DNA of 57,435 nucleotides from positions 1-57,435 of IMG/VR virus record IMGVR_UViG_3300000553_000045. One strand, 5' to 3'. Made by a program: the position numbers and the translations under genes. Position 1 is the stretch's first letter. Each line of letters begins with the position of its first letter. Origin of the DNA: a virus. Under the pieces are notes generated by a model. The model was not told the origin of the DNA. It did no database searches and was given only the letters and a program-made list of their open reading frames with translations. Below are positions 18,061-26,739 of the stretch, piece after piece.

Positions 18061-18700
18061 TCGTATCCGCCTGTGCTGATGTTTCTGCCTGCAATTTACC
18101 GCCAAGGGCATTCGTAAATCTCTGGAAATACTTCTCGGAAAGAACAGCGTCTCCAGTATCTGTGTCATCTGAAAGAGCCCTTGAAACGATATAATCTATC
18201 AGTGGGTTCTCATAGATATCACTTAGGATGTTCCCTGTTATCTCGCCTTCCACAACTTCGATATCAGTTGGATAGGGTGTCATCACGACTTCAGCATATC
18301 CTGCAGGGTCCGGTTGTGGGGGGAACACCATAAATGTCTGCGTGTCCCTTTTGTCAAAAAGATAGTTCTTAATTACAAGCGATGCTTGTTCTGTGTGCCA
18401 CGTAGGGAGAAGGTCATCTAACATGTCCTGTGCGACTGGTGATACCGCCTGCCCAGGAGTTGTCATGTCCCACATATTACGATTGACCCTTATAAACTCA
18501 AGTCCAATGATAGTCTGTAACGTGCCAGGAACGAGTTGCATCGGGACTGGTTGCGCGAAAGAATTCGGCTTCCAGAGTACGATGGCTCTTTGACCGGAGT
18601 TCAGCCAACCTACTAGCTCATCATCACTCCAGCGCGTAGCTGTCAGGTCACTGAGAATCTGCCTCGCCTTACCAATTATTGCCGACCCTGCTATTGACAT
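18050..18700 (-). CDS. Head-tail adaptor (DUF6682-like, 216 aa)
   Basis: The N-terminal helix-turn pattern G-K-A-R-Q-I-L-S-D-L-T-A-T-R-W-S-D-D-E-L and W-L-N-S-G-Q-R is the signature of the podoviral adaptor family that docks on the portal. The C-terminal part ends with a helical K-Y-F-Q-R-F-T-N-A-L-G-G-K segment. It overlaps the nozzle gene by 11 bases, so portal adaptor and nozzle are probably made in linked amounts. Confidence 0.75.
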   Translation of the reverse strand: MSIAGSAIIGKARQILSDLTATRWSDDELVGWLNSGQRAIVLWKPNSFAQPVPMQLVPGTLQTIIGLEFIRVNRNMWDMTTPGQAVSPVAQDMLDDLLPTWHTEQASLVIKNYLFDKRDTQTFMVFPPQPDPAGYAEVVMTPYPTDIEVVEGEITGNILSDIYENPLIDYIVSRALSDDTDTGDAVLSEKYFQRFTNALGGKLQAETSAQADTNAR

Positions 18701-18709
18701 GATTTACCT

Positions 18710-19657
18710 CTAAAAGTAGTAAGGTGAGGTTGGAATTCGCTGGCCACCCTCGATAGTCTGGAAGAATCCGACCTGCTTCGGAGTTCTGAAAGAAAGCACC
18801 TCGTCAATTTGTTTGTAAAGTATCCCCATGAAGTTTTTGTCAATTACGACTGCCATTCCCATTTGACAGACATCGATCACCGCTTCCTGGATAGCGAAGT
18901 CGAATAATCCATTGAAAGGGATATTGTCGGTGAATGCGGTAATCTTGACCGGCTTCTTATAATACTGTGCCAAAATTGTCACATTCTGCGAGGGTGTTGG
19001 ATAAAGAGTCGCCGTCTTACCTCGCAGCTCGTAATATCTGGGTGTGGAGGCTTCGGTGAAACTCATCTTCGATTCACTGGGAAGAGGGTTGAGCAGACAC
19101 TTCGTACCTGAAATATACGGACGTTCGGAGAAACCGAAGAAGTCGGCCGGCAGGGTGATTGTTGTGGCAGGCGCGACGACAGCCTGGCTGAACGAACCTT
19201 GGATAATGTCGGACTGTCTTAACAGAAGCCTCCGGAAGATAATGTCGATCGTGGCATTGAGAGAACCGTAGAAGTCCAACTGAATCGGTTTTTTAATGGC
19301 GGCGAGTCGTTGGAGAACAACGTCGAAAATGTCCTGAGCCTTGATCACCGAGTCGTCGATCGGGAGAACAACATCGGTGGATTGAGTGATTAAGTCGTTC
19401 CCGATAGTGTCGCCGCTTGAAAGCCGGACGATATCAACCCCATAAGGACCGCCGACAGGAACTGCAGGAAGATTCTCAGCATACCATGATTGAGTAGTTG
19501 AACTGTCCGGGTATTCAGTGAGGAATATTCTACACCCTGAAACTTCACTGTCCACCCATGCGACTGTCGAGAAGTTGTAGAATTGCGTATTGTTTACAAC
19601 TCTCGCGTAGACTTCACTATTCCCTAAACCTTTATCATATCGGATCGATTCGTTCAT
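18710..19657 (-). CDS. Putative head-tail connector/virion protein (315 aa)
   Basis: Beta-rich N-terminal half (residues 1-120) and a mixed C-terminal half. The region P-A-D-F-F-G-F-S-E-R-P ... Y-Y-E-L-R-G-K-T-A-T-L-Y-P is typical of phage adaptor/connector proteins that carry an insertion domain. It lies immediately upstream of the adaptor gene and downstream of a terminator-like hairpin. Exact role unproven. Confidence 0.6.
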   Translation of the reverse strand: MNESIRYDKGLGNSEVYARVVNNTQFYNFSTVAWVDSEVSGCRIFLTEYPDSSTTQSWYAENLPAVPVGGPYGVDIVRLSSGDTIGNDLITQSTDVVLPIDDSVIKAQDIFDVVLQRLAAIKKPIQLDFYGSLNATIDIIFRRLLLRQSDIIQGSFSQAVVAPATTITLPADFFGFSERPYISGTKCLLNPLPSESKMSFTEASTPRYYELRGKTATLYPTPSQNVTILAQYYKKPVKITAFTDNIPFNGLFDFAIQEAVIDVCQMGMAVVIDKNFMGILYKQIDEVLSFRTPKQVGFFQTIEGGQRIPTSPYYF

Positions 19658-19673
19658 ACCCTCTCCTTAAACA

Positions 19674-19703
19674 TTCAAAGAAAGACCGGAACGAGTCCGG
19701 TCT
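19674..19703 (-). terminator. Rho-independent terminator-like hairpin
   Basis: Eight-pair stem AGACCGGA/TCCGGTCT with a five-base loop followed on the minus strand by TTTCTTTG. It sits between the 162-aa acidic protein gene and the connector gene, so it would reduce read-through into the tail genes. Confidence 0.65.
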
Positions 19704-19715
19704 AACCTTCAATCT

Positions 19716-20201
19716 TTAAACAGGCAGGCCCATCACAGCCTGGATCTCGTCGGCGAAAACTTTAAAGCCGGCGGCGGCTGAAACATCACCTACCTTCGGC
19801 ATCGCAGGTTTACCGCCGAAAGGTTGACCGTAATTCTCGACCGGGATTGACGCGACCGCTTCTTTAATCTTGGCGATTCGGTCTTCGTCGGACATGTCTG
19901 CGGCGGCATCGGGGGCATCAGGAGCTGCCTGATTTACTGGCGCTTCCAATGCGGCCAGCTTTGCCAGAAGAGCGGCGTTCTCTTCTTGAAGTTTTGCTTT
20001 TTCATCGTCGACCGGAGCTTCAGTAGCCGGGGCTTCGGGTGTATCTGCGGCCGGGGCCGGAGTCTGCTCTTCTACGACGGGTGCCACTTCGCCCTCATAC
20101 GGTTCCATGTCATCGCGCTCGGCGAGATTTGGGGCGTAGACATAGATTCGTCCAGTGGTTGTCTGCTTTACATACTTCGGAGGATTTGCGAAATCGATCA
20201 T
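19716..20201 (-). CDS. Acidic Ala/Pro-rich virion-assembly protein (161 aa)
   Basis: Start moved to ATG 20201, which has a strong GGAG site (gaaaggagaataccaATG). Residues 30-110 are low-complexity Pro/Ala/Glu with a short coiled coil (K-L-Q-E-E-N-A-A-L-L-A-K-L-A-A-L), and the C-terminal 50 residues look globular (ending QAVMGLPV). Acidic, disordered and located after the coat and decoration genes, it may be an assembly chaperone. Unrecognised. Confidence 0.55.
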   Translation of the reverse strand: MIDFANPPKYVKQTTTGRIYVYAPNLAERDDMEPYEGEVAPVVEEQTPAPAADTPEAPATEAPVDDEKAKLQEENAALLAKLAALEAPVNQAAPDAPDAAADMSDEDRIAKIKEAVASIPVENYGQPFGGKPAMPKVGDVSAAAGFKVFADEIQAVMGLPV

Positions 20202-20229
20202 TGGTATTCTCCTTTCAGTTGGACTGCTC

Positions 20230-20260
20230 AATGAAACTCCAGAACCGAAGCTCTGGAGTT
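20230..20260 (-). terminator. Terminator-like hairpin (weak T tract)
   Basis: Nine-pair stem AACTCCAGA/TCTGGAGTT around an eight-base loop that contains TTCGG. Only a short TTTCATT follows, so it may pause rather than stop the polymerase, or protect mRNA ends between the head genes. Confidence 0.45.
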
Positions 20261-20275
20261 CGATCAGCATTCCAA

Positions 20276-20809
20276 TTATGCGGCCGCTCGATAAACGATG
20301 TAGCTTATCTGAGCATCGTTACCTGTATTCGCCGCCGACAGGGTGATTGTCAGCGTGTTCGTAGTAGGAACGATTTTGGTGATGTACGCCGCCTGTGTCG
20401 GAGAGACGAGGAATGAGGCGACGACAAGATCGGTCGCCGCGACACCTGAAACAGTCGTAGCCAGAGAAGCACCACTTCCACTCCATGTTATCGTGCCGCC
20501 GTACTTCACGACATGGGAAGGAGTGATACCGGCCGCAAGATTGGTAAGGGCGACACCGCCAGCTCCAACCGTCCCGATAAGCGTGAACGTACAGGAAGCG
20601 GTCGTACCTGTGTTGCGATACATGGCGCCGTTATCAGAGCAAATAAAAAGACAGCCGATGGCATACTCTTTCTTTCCGCTCGGAACGGCAGATGACACAC
20701 CGACGACAAGCAAACGCCGGTCGTTTACATCCCTGATGAGCACGTTCGGAGTCGTCGACACCGAAGGCGCTCCACCCGTAAGAGTGATTACATCCATGAT
20801 TTTAGGCAT
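20276..20809 (-). CDS. Putative head decoration/head-fibre protein (177 aa)
   Basis: A beta-rich, Thr/Gly/Ala-rich protein. The C-terminal half has an S-A-N-T-G-N-D-A-Q-I-S-Y-I-V-Y-R pattern seen in surface proteins of phage heads. No signal peptide. It follows the 155-aa beta-rich protein by 11 bases and, with it, directly follows the coat gene. That is where decoration proteins usually lie. Confidence 0.6.
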   Translation of the reverse strand: MPKIMDVITLTGGAPSVSTTPNVLIRDVNDRRLLVVGVSSAVPSGKKEYAIGCLFICSDNGAMYRNTGTTASCTFTLIGTVGAGGVALTNLAAGITPSHVVKYGGTITWSGSGASLATTVSGVAATDLVVASFLVSPTQAAYITKIVPTTNTLTITLSAANTGNDAQISYIVYRAAA

Positions 20810-20820
20810 GGCGCACCCCC

Positions 20821-21288
20821 TTACGAAGACATATCGCAGACAAGCATCTGTACTGAGATAGTCGGGTTGGTAGTGGTAGTCCCGCCGCCGATGGCAAAGA
20901 CGAGGTTGACCAGAACATCGGAAGTACCGACATTCAGAGGAAGAGCAACTGTCGCGTTCCCGCCTACTGCGGTCGCCTTGGTGAGAATATCACAGGTCGC
21001 ACCGATATCGGTTGTGGTGAAGCGAAGTTTCGCCGTACAAGTCGAAGAACATCCGACAGCGATTGTAGTTGTCTTGATCAGAGTCGCCAAAATGACAGTG
21101 TTCGCCGGCAGGGTAAAGAGGTTGACGATATCCGCGTTGGCAACCTTACTGGCAGCGGCCAAAAGCGTGTCCAGGTTGAAGCTCTGCTTGATCAGCCGCG
21201 CAGAACCGGCTTGACTCCGTGTGATGCCCGTTGCCGGGGAAGCCATCGCACCATCAATGGACGTAGTAGTTGAAGGATAAGCACTCAT
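20821..21288 (-). CDS. Putative head decoration protein (155 aa)
   Basis: After a Ser/Thr-rich arm (residues 1-30) comes a beta-sandwich-like stretch with alternating V/I/L and Thr (e.g. N-L-F-T-L-P-A-N-T-V-I-L, V-A-L-P-L-N-V-G-T-S-D). It is the first gene after the coat protein and is separated from it by a hairpin, as is common for decoration proteins made in high amounts. No specific family proven. Confidence 0.6.
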   Translation of the reverse strand: MSAYPSTTTSIDGAMASPATGITRSQAGSARLIKQSFNLDTLLAAASKVANADIVNLFTLPANTVILATLIKTTTIAVGCSSTCTAKLRFTTTDIGATCDILTKATAVGGNATVALPLNVGTSDVLVNLVFAIGGGTTTTNPTISVQMLVCDMSS

Positions 21289-21304
21289 TGTTTTCTCCTT
21301 GAAA

Positions 21305-21335
21305 ATAAATGCCCCCTCCGGAGAGGGGGGCTAGA
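21305..21335 (-). terminator. Hairpin after coat gene, terminator-like
   Basis: GC-only stem GCCCCC/GGGGGC with a CTCTCCGGA-type loop followed on the minus strand by ATTTATTTTC. It lies three bases beyond the coat gene stop and may stabilise or trim the coat message. Confidence 0.5.
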
Positions 21336-21337
21336 AA

Positions 21338-22282
21338 TTAACCTTTGGTGACGTAGCAGTTACCCAGAACGTCAGGCTTGACTACGCTGTAACCAAAGAC
21401 CTGAAGGCCGTCCATGATCGTAGCGAAGGAATCGGGATCAGGGAAGGTGCGGTTTTTGATGAGCTGGCTGGCGAAAGTCAGTGCAGACTTGTGACCGAAA
21501 GACACGTTCCAACAGGTCACGGTGTCAGAAACACCAGTGTAGTTGTTGGAGGCATAGATGTCGAAATCGGCGATCTGCCCCTTATAGCCGTTACGGATAA
21601 CGGTGTTGGTGGAATCACCGGTTACGTCGGCCCTGCGTAGATCGCCCTTATTTAAAAGGTTAAACCACCACTCAGGAAGAACCAGCCAGCGGTCGGAGTT
21701 CGGGGCGTTGGCTTCGGACAGAACCGAGGACATATCCACGATAACGTCGAGAGCGTTCGCTTTCGTGATCGTCAACGGGGTCGCCGTCACGCCCATGTTG
21801 TACGAGGCCGATACCTTACCGGCGGTCAAGCCGGTGTTAAGGGAACCGGCGCTCGGATAGATGCCGTTCAGGATGGTCGAGTCGATGGAGATTGCGAGCT
21901 GCTGTCCACCGTCCATCGCCCACTCGGAAAGAGCGTTGATGTCGTTCTGGATCTCGTCGATGTCGTCGATGTTCAGGCAATAAGCCTTCGCATAAGCAAT
22001 ATCGAGTTCCACCGTCGCGCTTTCAGGGGTCTGGCGATGGTCGCGCAGATTCATCCCCTTCTTGTAATCGAAGATGGTCACGTCGGGACGAGTCCGGATG
22101 ATGACCTTATCGCCCTGTTTTGAAATTGTACCCTGGTACTTCGTGTTCGCGATTGAAGCGTAAACGGTTGATAAATAAAACTTTTCAAGCAACTCCATCG
22201 CATAAATCTGGGGAGTATACTGAGATATCCCCTGGCTACCGAGATCGGGATAGCCTGCCGCACGTCCTACAAATGCACTCAT
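21338..22282 (-). CDS. Major capsid protein (314 aa)
   Basis: N-terminus G-R-A-A-G-Y-P-D-L-G, then a long helix region (M-E-L-L-E-K-F-Y-L-S-T-V-Y) and D-K-V-I-I-R-T-R-P-D-V-T-I-F-D-Y, typical of podoviral HK97-fold coat proteins of the P22/BPP-1 type. Length (314) fits. It stands directly after the scaffold gene and before decoration proteins, the canonical order. Confidence 0.85.
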   Translation of the reverse strand: MSAFVGRAAGYPDLGSQGISQYTPQIYAMELLEKFYLSTVYASIANTKYQGTISKQGDKVIIRTRPDVTIFDYKKGMNLRDHRQTPESATVELDIAYAKAYCLNIDDIDEIQNDINALSEWAMDGGQQLAISIDSTILNGIYPSAGSLNTGLTAGKVSASYNMGVTATPLTITKANALDVIVDMSSVLSEANAPNSDRWLVLPEWWFNLLNKGDLRRADVTGDSTNTVIRNGYKGQIADFDIYASNNYTGVSDTVTCWNVSFGHKSALTFASQLIKNRTFPDPDSFATIMDGLQVFGYSVVKPDVLGNCYVTKG

Positions 22283-22291
22283 TGTGGTCTC

Positions 22292-23281
22292 CTATTTGAC
22301 CAGCCTGCCTTCCATCTGCGCCTTCATAAAAGCGTCCTTCTTCTTCTGGTACTCAGCTTCCTTCCCTCGGTACTTCCCGTCGTTATAATCCTTATAAATC
22401 TGTTGCATATCAGAGAAACGCAGTACGTCTCCCTTGGCGTTGTCGAGGATTGTCTGCTGGCCACCACCAGACTTATTAGGGACTATCTGATCATCCGGCA
22501 CTTTGGATTTAGTGGCTGTCGGTTTTTTTTGTGATTCGTAAAAGTTAATTACTTCTGCCATCGCATCCGAATCAGCATTCTGGTAAGCATCGTTGATAAG
22601 CTTGTGATAGTTGGAGCCCGTACCGGGGGCTGGAGTCTGAAGCCATTCCATGAAGGCCGGGTCCACATTTACGCCTGTATTCAGTCCGGTCCATGAAGGA
22701 CAAAGACCATGGAGGTCTTTATGGAACTGTTGTTCGGCGGTCGTGGTAGTCAGGTCTTCGGTGTTCTGGCTTACCTTATCCAGTTTTTCCTCTATCGGTC
22801 TTCCAACATTCTTAGCCACAAGTACGTTGTTTTCCGTAACTCTCTCAGCGTGAGTCTGCCCGTAGGTATCAAACAGGTAGAGGTAACTGTCGGTCGCCCT
22901 CATTTCAGGGGTGACGTGAGGTGACGTGTACTCTCCCTCTGTTGCCAGGGTCGGGGATTTATCCGCGATATTCTGGGTCTTGATACTCTGGATTTCAGTC
23001 TTCATACTGTCGAGTTCGGTCTGCAAGGCGGCAATCTTCTGATCTCTGTCGCGTACCCATGAATGAAGTCGGGGTACTTCGGAGTTGTACTTATTCAGAA
23101 GGGTCGTGTACTTCTGGTCAGCGTCAGGCTCTGTATTCTCAGGGGGGGTCTCAGGGATGGCGCTGGCAATAAGCTCCTTGGCTTTGTCAACTTCATCGGT
23201 CTCATAAACCTCTGGGAATGCAATCTTGTGCAATGCTTTTGCTTTTTCTCCTGGTTCGATTGATGGGTCGTGCTTACTCAT
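22292..23281 (-). CDS. Scaffold protein (329 aa)
   Basis: Highly charged and helical: a coiled coil at about residues 75-105 (D-R-D-Q-K-I-A-A-L-Q-T-E-L-D) and a basic C-terminus (F-M-K-A-Q-M-E-G-R-L-V-K) that would contact the coat. Position between portal and coat genes supports scaffold. No protease domain is visible. Confidence 0.7.
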   Translation of the reverse strand: MSKHDPSIEPGEKAKALHKIAFPEVYETDEVDKAKELIASAIPETPPENTEPDADQKYTTLLNKYNSEVPRLHSWVRDRDQKIAALQTELDSMKTEIQSIKTQNIADKSPTLATEGEYTSPHVTPEMRATDSYLYLFDTYGQTHAERVTENNVLVAKNVGRPIEEKLDKVSQNTEDLTTTTAEQQFHKDLHGLCPSWTGLNTGVNVDPAFMEWLQTPAPGTGSNYHKLINDAYQNADSDAMAEVINFYESQKKPTATKSKVPDDQIVPNKSGGGQQTILDNAKGDVLRFSDMQQIYKDYNDGKYRGKEAEYQKKKDAFMKAQMEGRLVK

Positions 23282-23355
23282 TGTTTCCTCCGTGGCCCCC
23301 TTAGGGAATCACGTTATAAATGCCGAGGTCTGTGGTCAGAAGTCCCGGTCGATTG

Positions 23356-23610
23356 TCAATACGCTTTATTCATATCTACAGTTGCTTCTCTTCCCGCCCT
23401 GATTGCGTCGTGCTGTTCTCTGGCTGTCTCGATCTCTTTTATGATATCGGCCAGTTCGTTGTATCTGCCGGCCTGGATATTTGCCAATCTATCTGCTGGT
23501 GCGCTTGCCATACCTATGACTGCCGCTTCCTTCCGCGACTTCAGCCAGTTTAAAATTCGACCGCCATCAAGGTCATTCAGGTCAGAGAGCAGGGCGAAGT
23601 CGGTAATCAT
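23356..23610 (-). CDS. Hypothetical protein (84 aa) after portal
   Basis: Predicted all-helical and charged (residues 40-75: coiled E-L-A-D-I-I-K-E-I-E-T-A-R-E-Q-H). It overlaps the portal stop as ATGA and precedes the scaffold by 74 bases. It may be a portal- or scaffold-associated accessory protein; unrecognised. Confidence 0.6.
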   Translation of the reverse strand: MITDFALLSDLNDLDGGRILNWLKSRKEAAVIGMASAPADRLANIQAGRYNELADIIKEIETAREQHDAIRAGREATVDMNKAY

Positions 23611-25727
23611 GGATGTACTCCCTGAGCATTTTGAAAAGCATTACTGTCTACGCCGCCAGCTGGATTACCAGCGTTGTCCAGCGCGACGGCTGACGGCTGA
23701 GGGGTTATCCCGCTTCCCGGCTGACTTCCTCCGGCCGGTGAAGACCCGTTCTGCTGCATCAGCATAAGTTGCTGCGCCTGCTGCTGTTCGATCTTCTGGA
23801 TCAGTTCCTTCAGTTTATTCTCATCAGGGATGATATCCATCTCAGGAGCGAGTTCCCTGAAGATCGCTTTCAGAATCTTCGCCCTGCCTTCGATGCCTAC
23901 TATCTGCAGGTCGGTCGGATTATTCGTCGTGGCGAGGGCTTCGTTGAGTCTCGCTGTCTTCTGCTCTTTCGCCAGGTAAGAAGTCACCCCTCTGGCGACG
24001 ACTTTCGCATCCCCCTTCAAGGACTCGTCGGGATCGTAGAGCATGTTGTAGTCATAGGTTCTTGAGATAGTTCCTTCGGTCATTCTATCCAGATGAGAGA
24101 TCGCTTCCTTGACGTTCCTGGAGGCGGAAGTCATCAACATCGAAAGACCGGAAGCCGTCCCGCCGGCTCCAGAAGCTGCGGCATTTCCGTAAGCCCATCG
24201 GGGTATCCCGGTCTGATCTTCAGACATGGTAGAAAAGAACTCATAGACCTGTAACAGTCCGGCAGTAATCATCTGCGGCTGGTAGTAGTTGACGGCCTTC
24301 GCTTCGAGCATCTGAGCATTGGTGGATTGAAAGACTTTCCACGGATACAATTTCACATTGGCGCCGGGGATTCTGTCTACGTTGATTTCAACCATGGGCC
24401 CGGAAGCGAGTTGTGAGTTGTTGACGATGGCTCTGGCTACGGAATTACAGACATCCTGGACGTCGGACATCAATTCGGGAACACCTTTACCCCAGAAGGA
24501 ACCGGGAACTCTTTGGAAGGAATCGACTGAATAGGGTTTGCGGCCCAATTCGTCGGGGTTCAAAATGGCTCTGAAGACATAATTCCCCGCCATGAAAGCA
24601 TTGATTTCGTACTCCATTTCAGGGTCGACACCGTTTCCCATGCCCCAATCGATCAGCATGGAACCTGGTACGGAACCCCAGAATTCGAGGACATCTATCT
24701 TATCCGAGAAATACATGGATTGAGTCGAGCCGAAGTCGTACATCGCTCGTTCCGCGTCGCTCGTCAGCATTTCTCTTTTTCCGCCGATACCGTATTCCTT
24801 AATGACTTTCCGGATATTCTCTTCCGAATAACCGGGAACGCCGATCAGAGCGATAAGGTCTTTACGGGCAAGCTGATGCCTTTCGATCAGATAACCATCG
24901 TCAACTCCTCTTGAATCAGGGGCGGGATAGAGATCGAAGGGGGAAACGCGGTCCCAGGTCGGCATCTTCGTCTTCTCTGCGGAGACCGTCCAGCCCTGTT
25001 GTCCCTGCTTCCACTGCTGAGACTTTTTGACCCTGATAACCGGTCCCTTAATGATGCCGGCCTTTAGTCTTACAAAGTCAGAGACCACCGCCCACCACGA
25101 ATCATGCCAGCCGCCCTCGGTGAGTTGGTCGTCAATCTTGTCGGCCATCCGTTTGCAACGAAGCTTCGCCTCTTCCATGAGCTCCATCATAGTCTTGTCG
25201 CGACGCTGCTCGGCGTACTTGCGGATCTCTTCTTTGAGGTCTGCTATTTGAAGTTGCTGATTGACCTGTTGAGCCTGGGCGAGAACTTCCTGGTAAACAT
25301 CTCTGACTTCCTGCTGGATTATTTGCTTAATGTCGGGGGGAAGGTCTGGTACTGGCGTCGGGGTAACTGTCCACGGCTTTTCACCAACAGGACGGAGAAT
25401 GTCGTTAATCCATGACTCGGCAGCGCGGCACTTCGTAGCGGTGAGAAGAACATAGACCTCAGACCCGCCCATTTGACGGATCGCGGCCAAAGTACCAGAC
25501 TCATAAACACCGTTGTCCATCCTGAGGTTTCTAAGCATCTGCTGTTCGATCGGAAGTTTTGCTTCCTTCGCCCGTTGCCAACAACGCGTGATGTATCCGG
25601 AGAGAAGGGGTATTGGTTCTGGAGTGGGTTCGGCGGCTCTAATCTTGGCAAGTTGTTCCTGTTCAACAGCGGCAGGACTTCTGTACTTCACCATACCAAA
25701 GTTTTGAACGCCTGAAACTGCCTGCAT
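23607..25727 (-). CDS. Portal protein (head-to-tail connector, 706 aa)
   Basis: Start set at ATG 25727 (GGAG site) because the upstream frame would run back through a terminator hairpin. Long helical wing with coiled parts (Q-Q-E-V-R-D-V-Y-Q-E-V-L-A-Q-A-Q-Q-V), internal motif G-K-G-V-P-E-L-M-S-D-V-Q-D-V-C-N typical of the podoviral portal family, and a Gln/Met-rich C-terminal tail. Length 706 is usual. It forms the dodecameric DNA channel and follows terminase. Confidence 0.85.
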   Translation of the reverse strand: MQAVSGVQNFGMVKYRSPAAVEQEQLAKIRAAEPTPEPIPLLSGYITRCWQRAKEAKLPIEQQMLRNLRMDNGVYESGTLAAIRQMGGSEVYVLLTATKCRAAESWINDILRPVGEKPWTVTPTPVPDLPPDIKQIIQQEVRDVYQEVLAQAQQVNQQLQIADLKEEIRKYAEQRRDKTMMELMEEAKLRCKRMADKIDDQLTEGGWHDSWWAVVSDFVRLKAGIIKGPVIRVKKSQQWKQGQQGWTVSAEKTKMPTWDRVSPFDLYPAPDSRGVDDGYLIERHQLARKDLIALIGVPGYSEENIRKVIKEYGIGGKREMLTSDAERAMYDFGSTQSMYFSDKIDVLEFWGSVPGSMLIDWGMGNGVDPEMEYEINAFMAGNYVFRAILNPDELGRKPYSVDSFQRVPGSFWGKGVPELMSDVQDVCNSVARAIVNNSQLASGPMVEINVDRIPGANVKLYPWKVFQSTNAQMLEAKAVNYYQPQMITAGLLQVYEFFSTMSEDQTGIPRWAYGNAAASGAGGTASGLSMLMTSASRNVKEAISHLDRMTEGTISRTYDYNMLYDPDESLKGDAKVVARGVTSYLAKEQKTARLNEALATTNNPTDLQIVGIEGRAKILKAIFRELAPEMDIIPDENKLKELIQKIEQQQAQQLMLMQQNGSSPAGGSQPGSGITPQPSAVALDNAGNPAGGVDSNAFQNAQGVHP

Positions 25728-25738
25728 ATTCACTCCAA

Positions 25739-25784
25739 TAAAAAAGCCCGGAAAGAGGCGATTTCTCGACTCCATCCGGGCTTC
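25739..25784 (-). terminator. Terminator before portal gene
   Basis: Minus-strand stem AGCCCGGA ... TCCGGGCT, loop about 22 bases, followed by TTTTTTATT. It would uncouple the terminase transcript from the head genes. It also argues that translation of the portal starts after it, at 25727. Confidence 0.65.
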
Positions 25785-25826
25785 CATTTTTCTCCTCCAA
25801 CTTAGGAGGAATGATAAGTTTCCGAA

Positions 25827-25979
25827 TTACTTTATTTTTTCAGTGACAGCTTCTTCTAAGCTTCTTATTCCACCTTGATGTATCTCCACATGAATAACGA
25901 GCCTATAAGTTTTATCGAGCGTGATTTTACCTGACCTATGCAGATTGTCAACATATTTCTTTATGAGGTCAATTTTCAT
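25827..25979 (-). CDS. Small basic hypothetical protein (50 aa)
   Basis: M-K-I-D-L-I-K-K-Y-V-D-N-L-H-R-S-G-K. It overlaps the previous stop as ATGA and ends before the portal terminator. Lys-rich helix with a short amphipathic C-terminus. No family recognised; overlap and absence of competing frames support it. Confidence 0.55.
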   Translation of the reverse strand: MKIDLIKKYVDNLHRSGKITLDKTYRLVIHVEIHQGGIRSLEEAVTEKIK

Positions 25980-26482
25980 TTAACCACCCTGACTTGAAGT
26001 TTAGGTTCGCAACCGCCTGGGTCGTATAATTTCTCAAGCACAATATCCTCTCTTTTTACTCCGTTGTGCAGGTGCATTTGGATCTCAGCCTCAATCTTCT
26101 GCACCATTGTCCGTTCTATATTCTGGGTGAGTTGTGCCATGCTTCTGCTGGCTTCTGCCTGAAGCATAGACATCCCTGTTGTTGTCAATATTGAGTTGCC
26201 ATAAATGTCTGGCATTTTAAATTTCCGCTCGAATACCACCTTGACTGAACCCGGTTCGAATTCAAGTTCAAATCTATCTGAGACTTCGACATCGCGGAAG
26301 CGTGCGATGACCATAAGCGCATCGATCAGTTGACCGGCGTTGGAGACTTCGAGGGCGCGGAGCTCTTCGAGGGGGATTGTGAAGCTGTTCGACCGCCCTA
26401 CTGTTTGAGAGGACGCATTATACTGGCTTATAGCTGCCGCAGCCGAACCCACTGCCCCCATGAAAGACATCACTCCCCTCAA
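25976..26482 (-). CDS. Hypothetical protein, paralogue of neighbour (168 aa)
   Basis: After a short Ala-rich N-terminus it reads S-N-S-F-T-I-P-L-E-E-L-R-A-L ... L-I-D-A-L ... V-S-D-R-F, matching in order the 86-aa protein encoded just upstream (S-S-L-T-I-P-M-E-K-F ... L-L-D-A-A ... V-D-D-D-R). It continues with a helical Met/Gln-rich region and a beta tail. The pair probably arose by duplication. It lies between terminase and portal; function unknown. Confidence 0.65.
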   Translation of the reverse strand: MRGVMSFMGAVGSAAAAISQYNASSQTVGRSNSFTIPLEELRALEVSNAGQLIDALMVIARFRDVEVSDRFELEFEPGSVKVVFERKFKMPDIYGNSILTTTGMSMLQAEASRSMAQLTQNIERTMVQKIEAEIQMHLHNGVKREDIVLEKLYDPGGCEPKLQVRVVK

Positions 26483-26739
26483 AACGGCGCCTCGCTGTAA
26501 ACTTCAATCTCAACCTCAGAAAATATCGGCCTTATCTTGATATTTATCGTGCGATCATCATCGACATTGAATCCGTAAAGCCTGAGCATTGCTTTGGCCG
26601 CGTCAAGAAGTTCGGTTGGGGTTTGGCAAGGCATCTGCATAAACTTTTCCATCGGGATTGTGAGACTGGAACTAGCCGTCACTGGTCTAAAAACATTACC
26701 CGGGTTGTGAGGTATTTCGTCATTCACACGCCGCCCCAC
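26479..26739 (-). CDS. Hypothetical protein, short paralogue (86 aa)
   Basis: Residues 22-75 align with residues 30-85 of the following 168-aa protein (shared S-x-T-I-P-x-E core and V-x-D-R turn). It overlaps the large terminase gene start-stop by 16 bases and the next gene by an ATGA. No signal peptide. A small alpha-beta domain, perhaps a packaging accessory factor. Confidence 0.6.
   Translation of the reverse strand: MGRRVNDEIPHNPGNVFRPVTASSSLTIPMEKFMQMPCQTPTELLDAAKAMLRLYGFNVDDDRTINIKIRPIFSEVEIEVYSEAPF

Noticed and set aside
20343-20861. 172-codon plus-strand frame in the decoration region
   Set aside because: Antisense shadow of beta-rich Thr/Gly-rich head genes; no ribosome site and it spans two genes.
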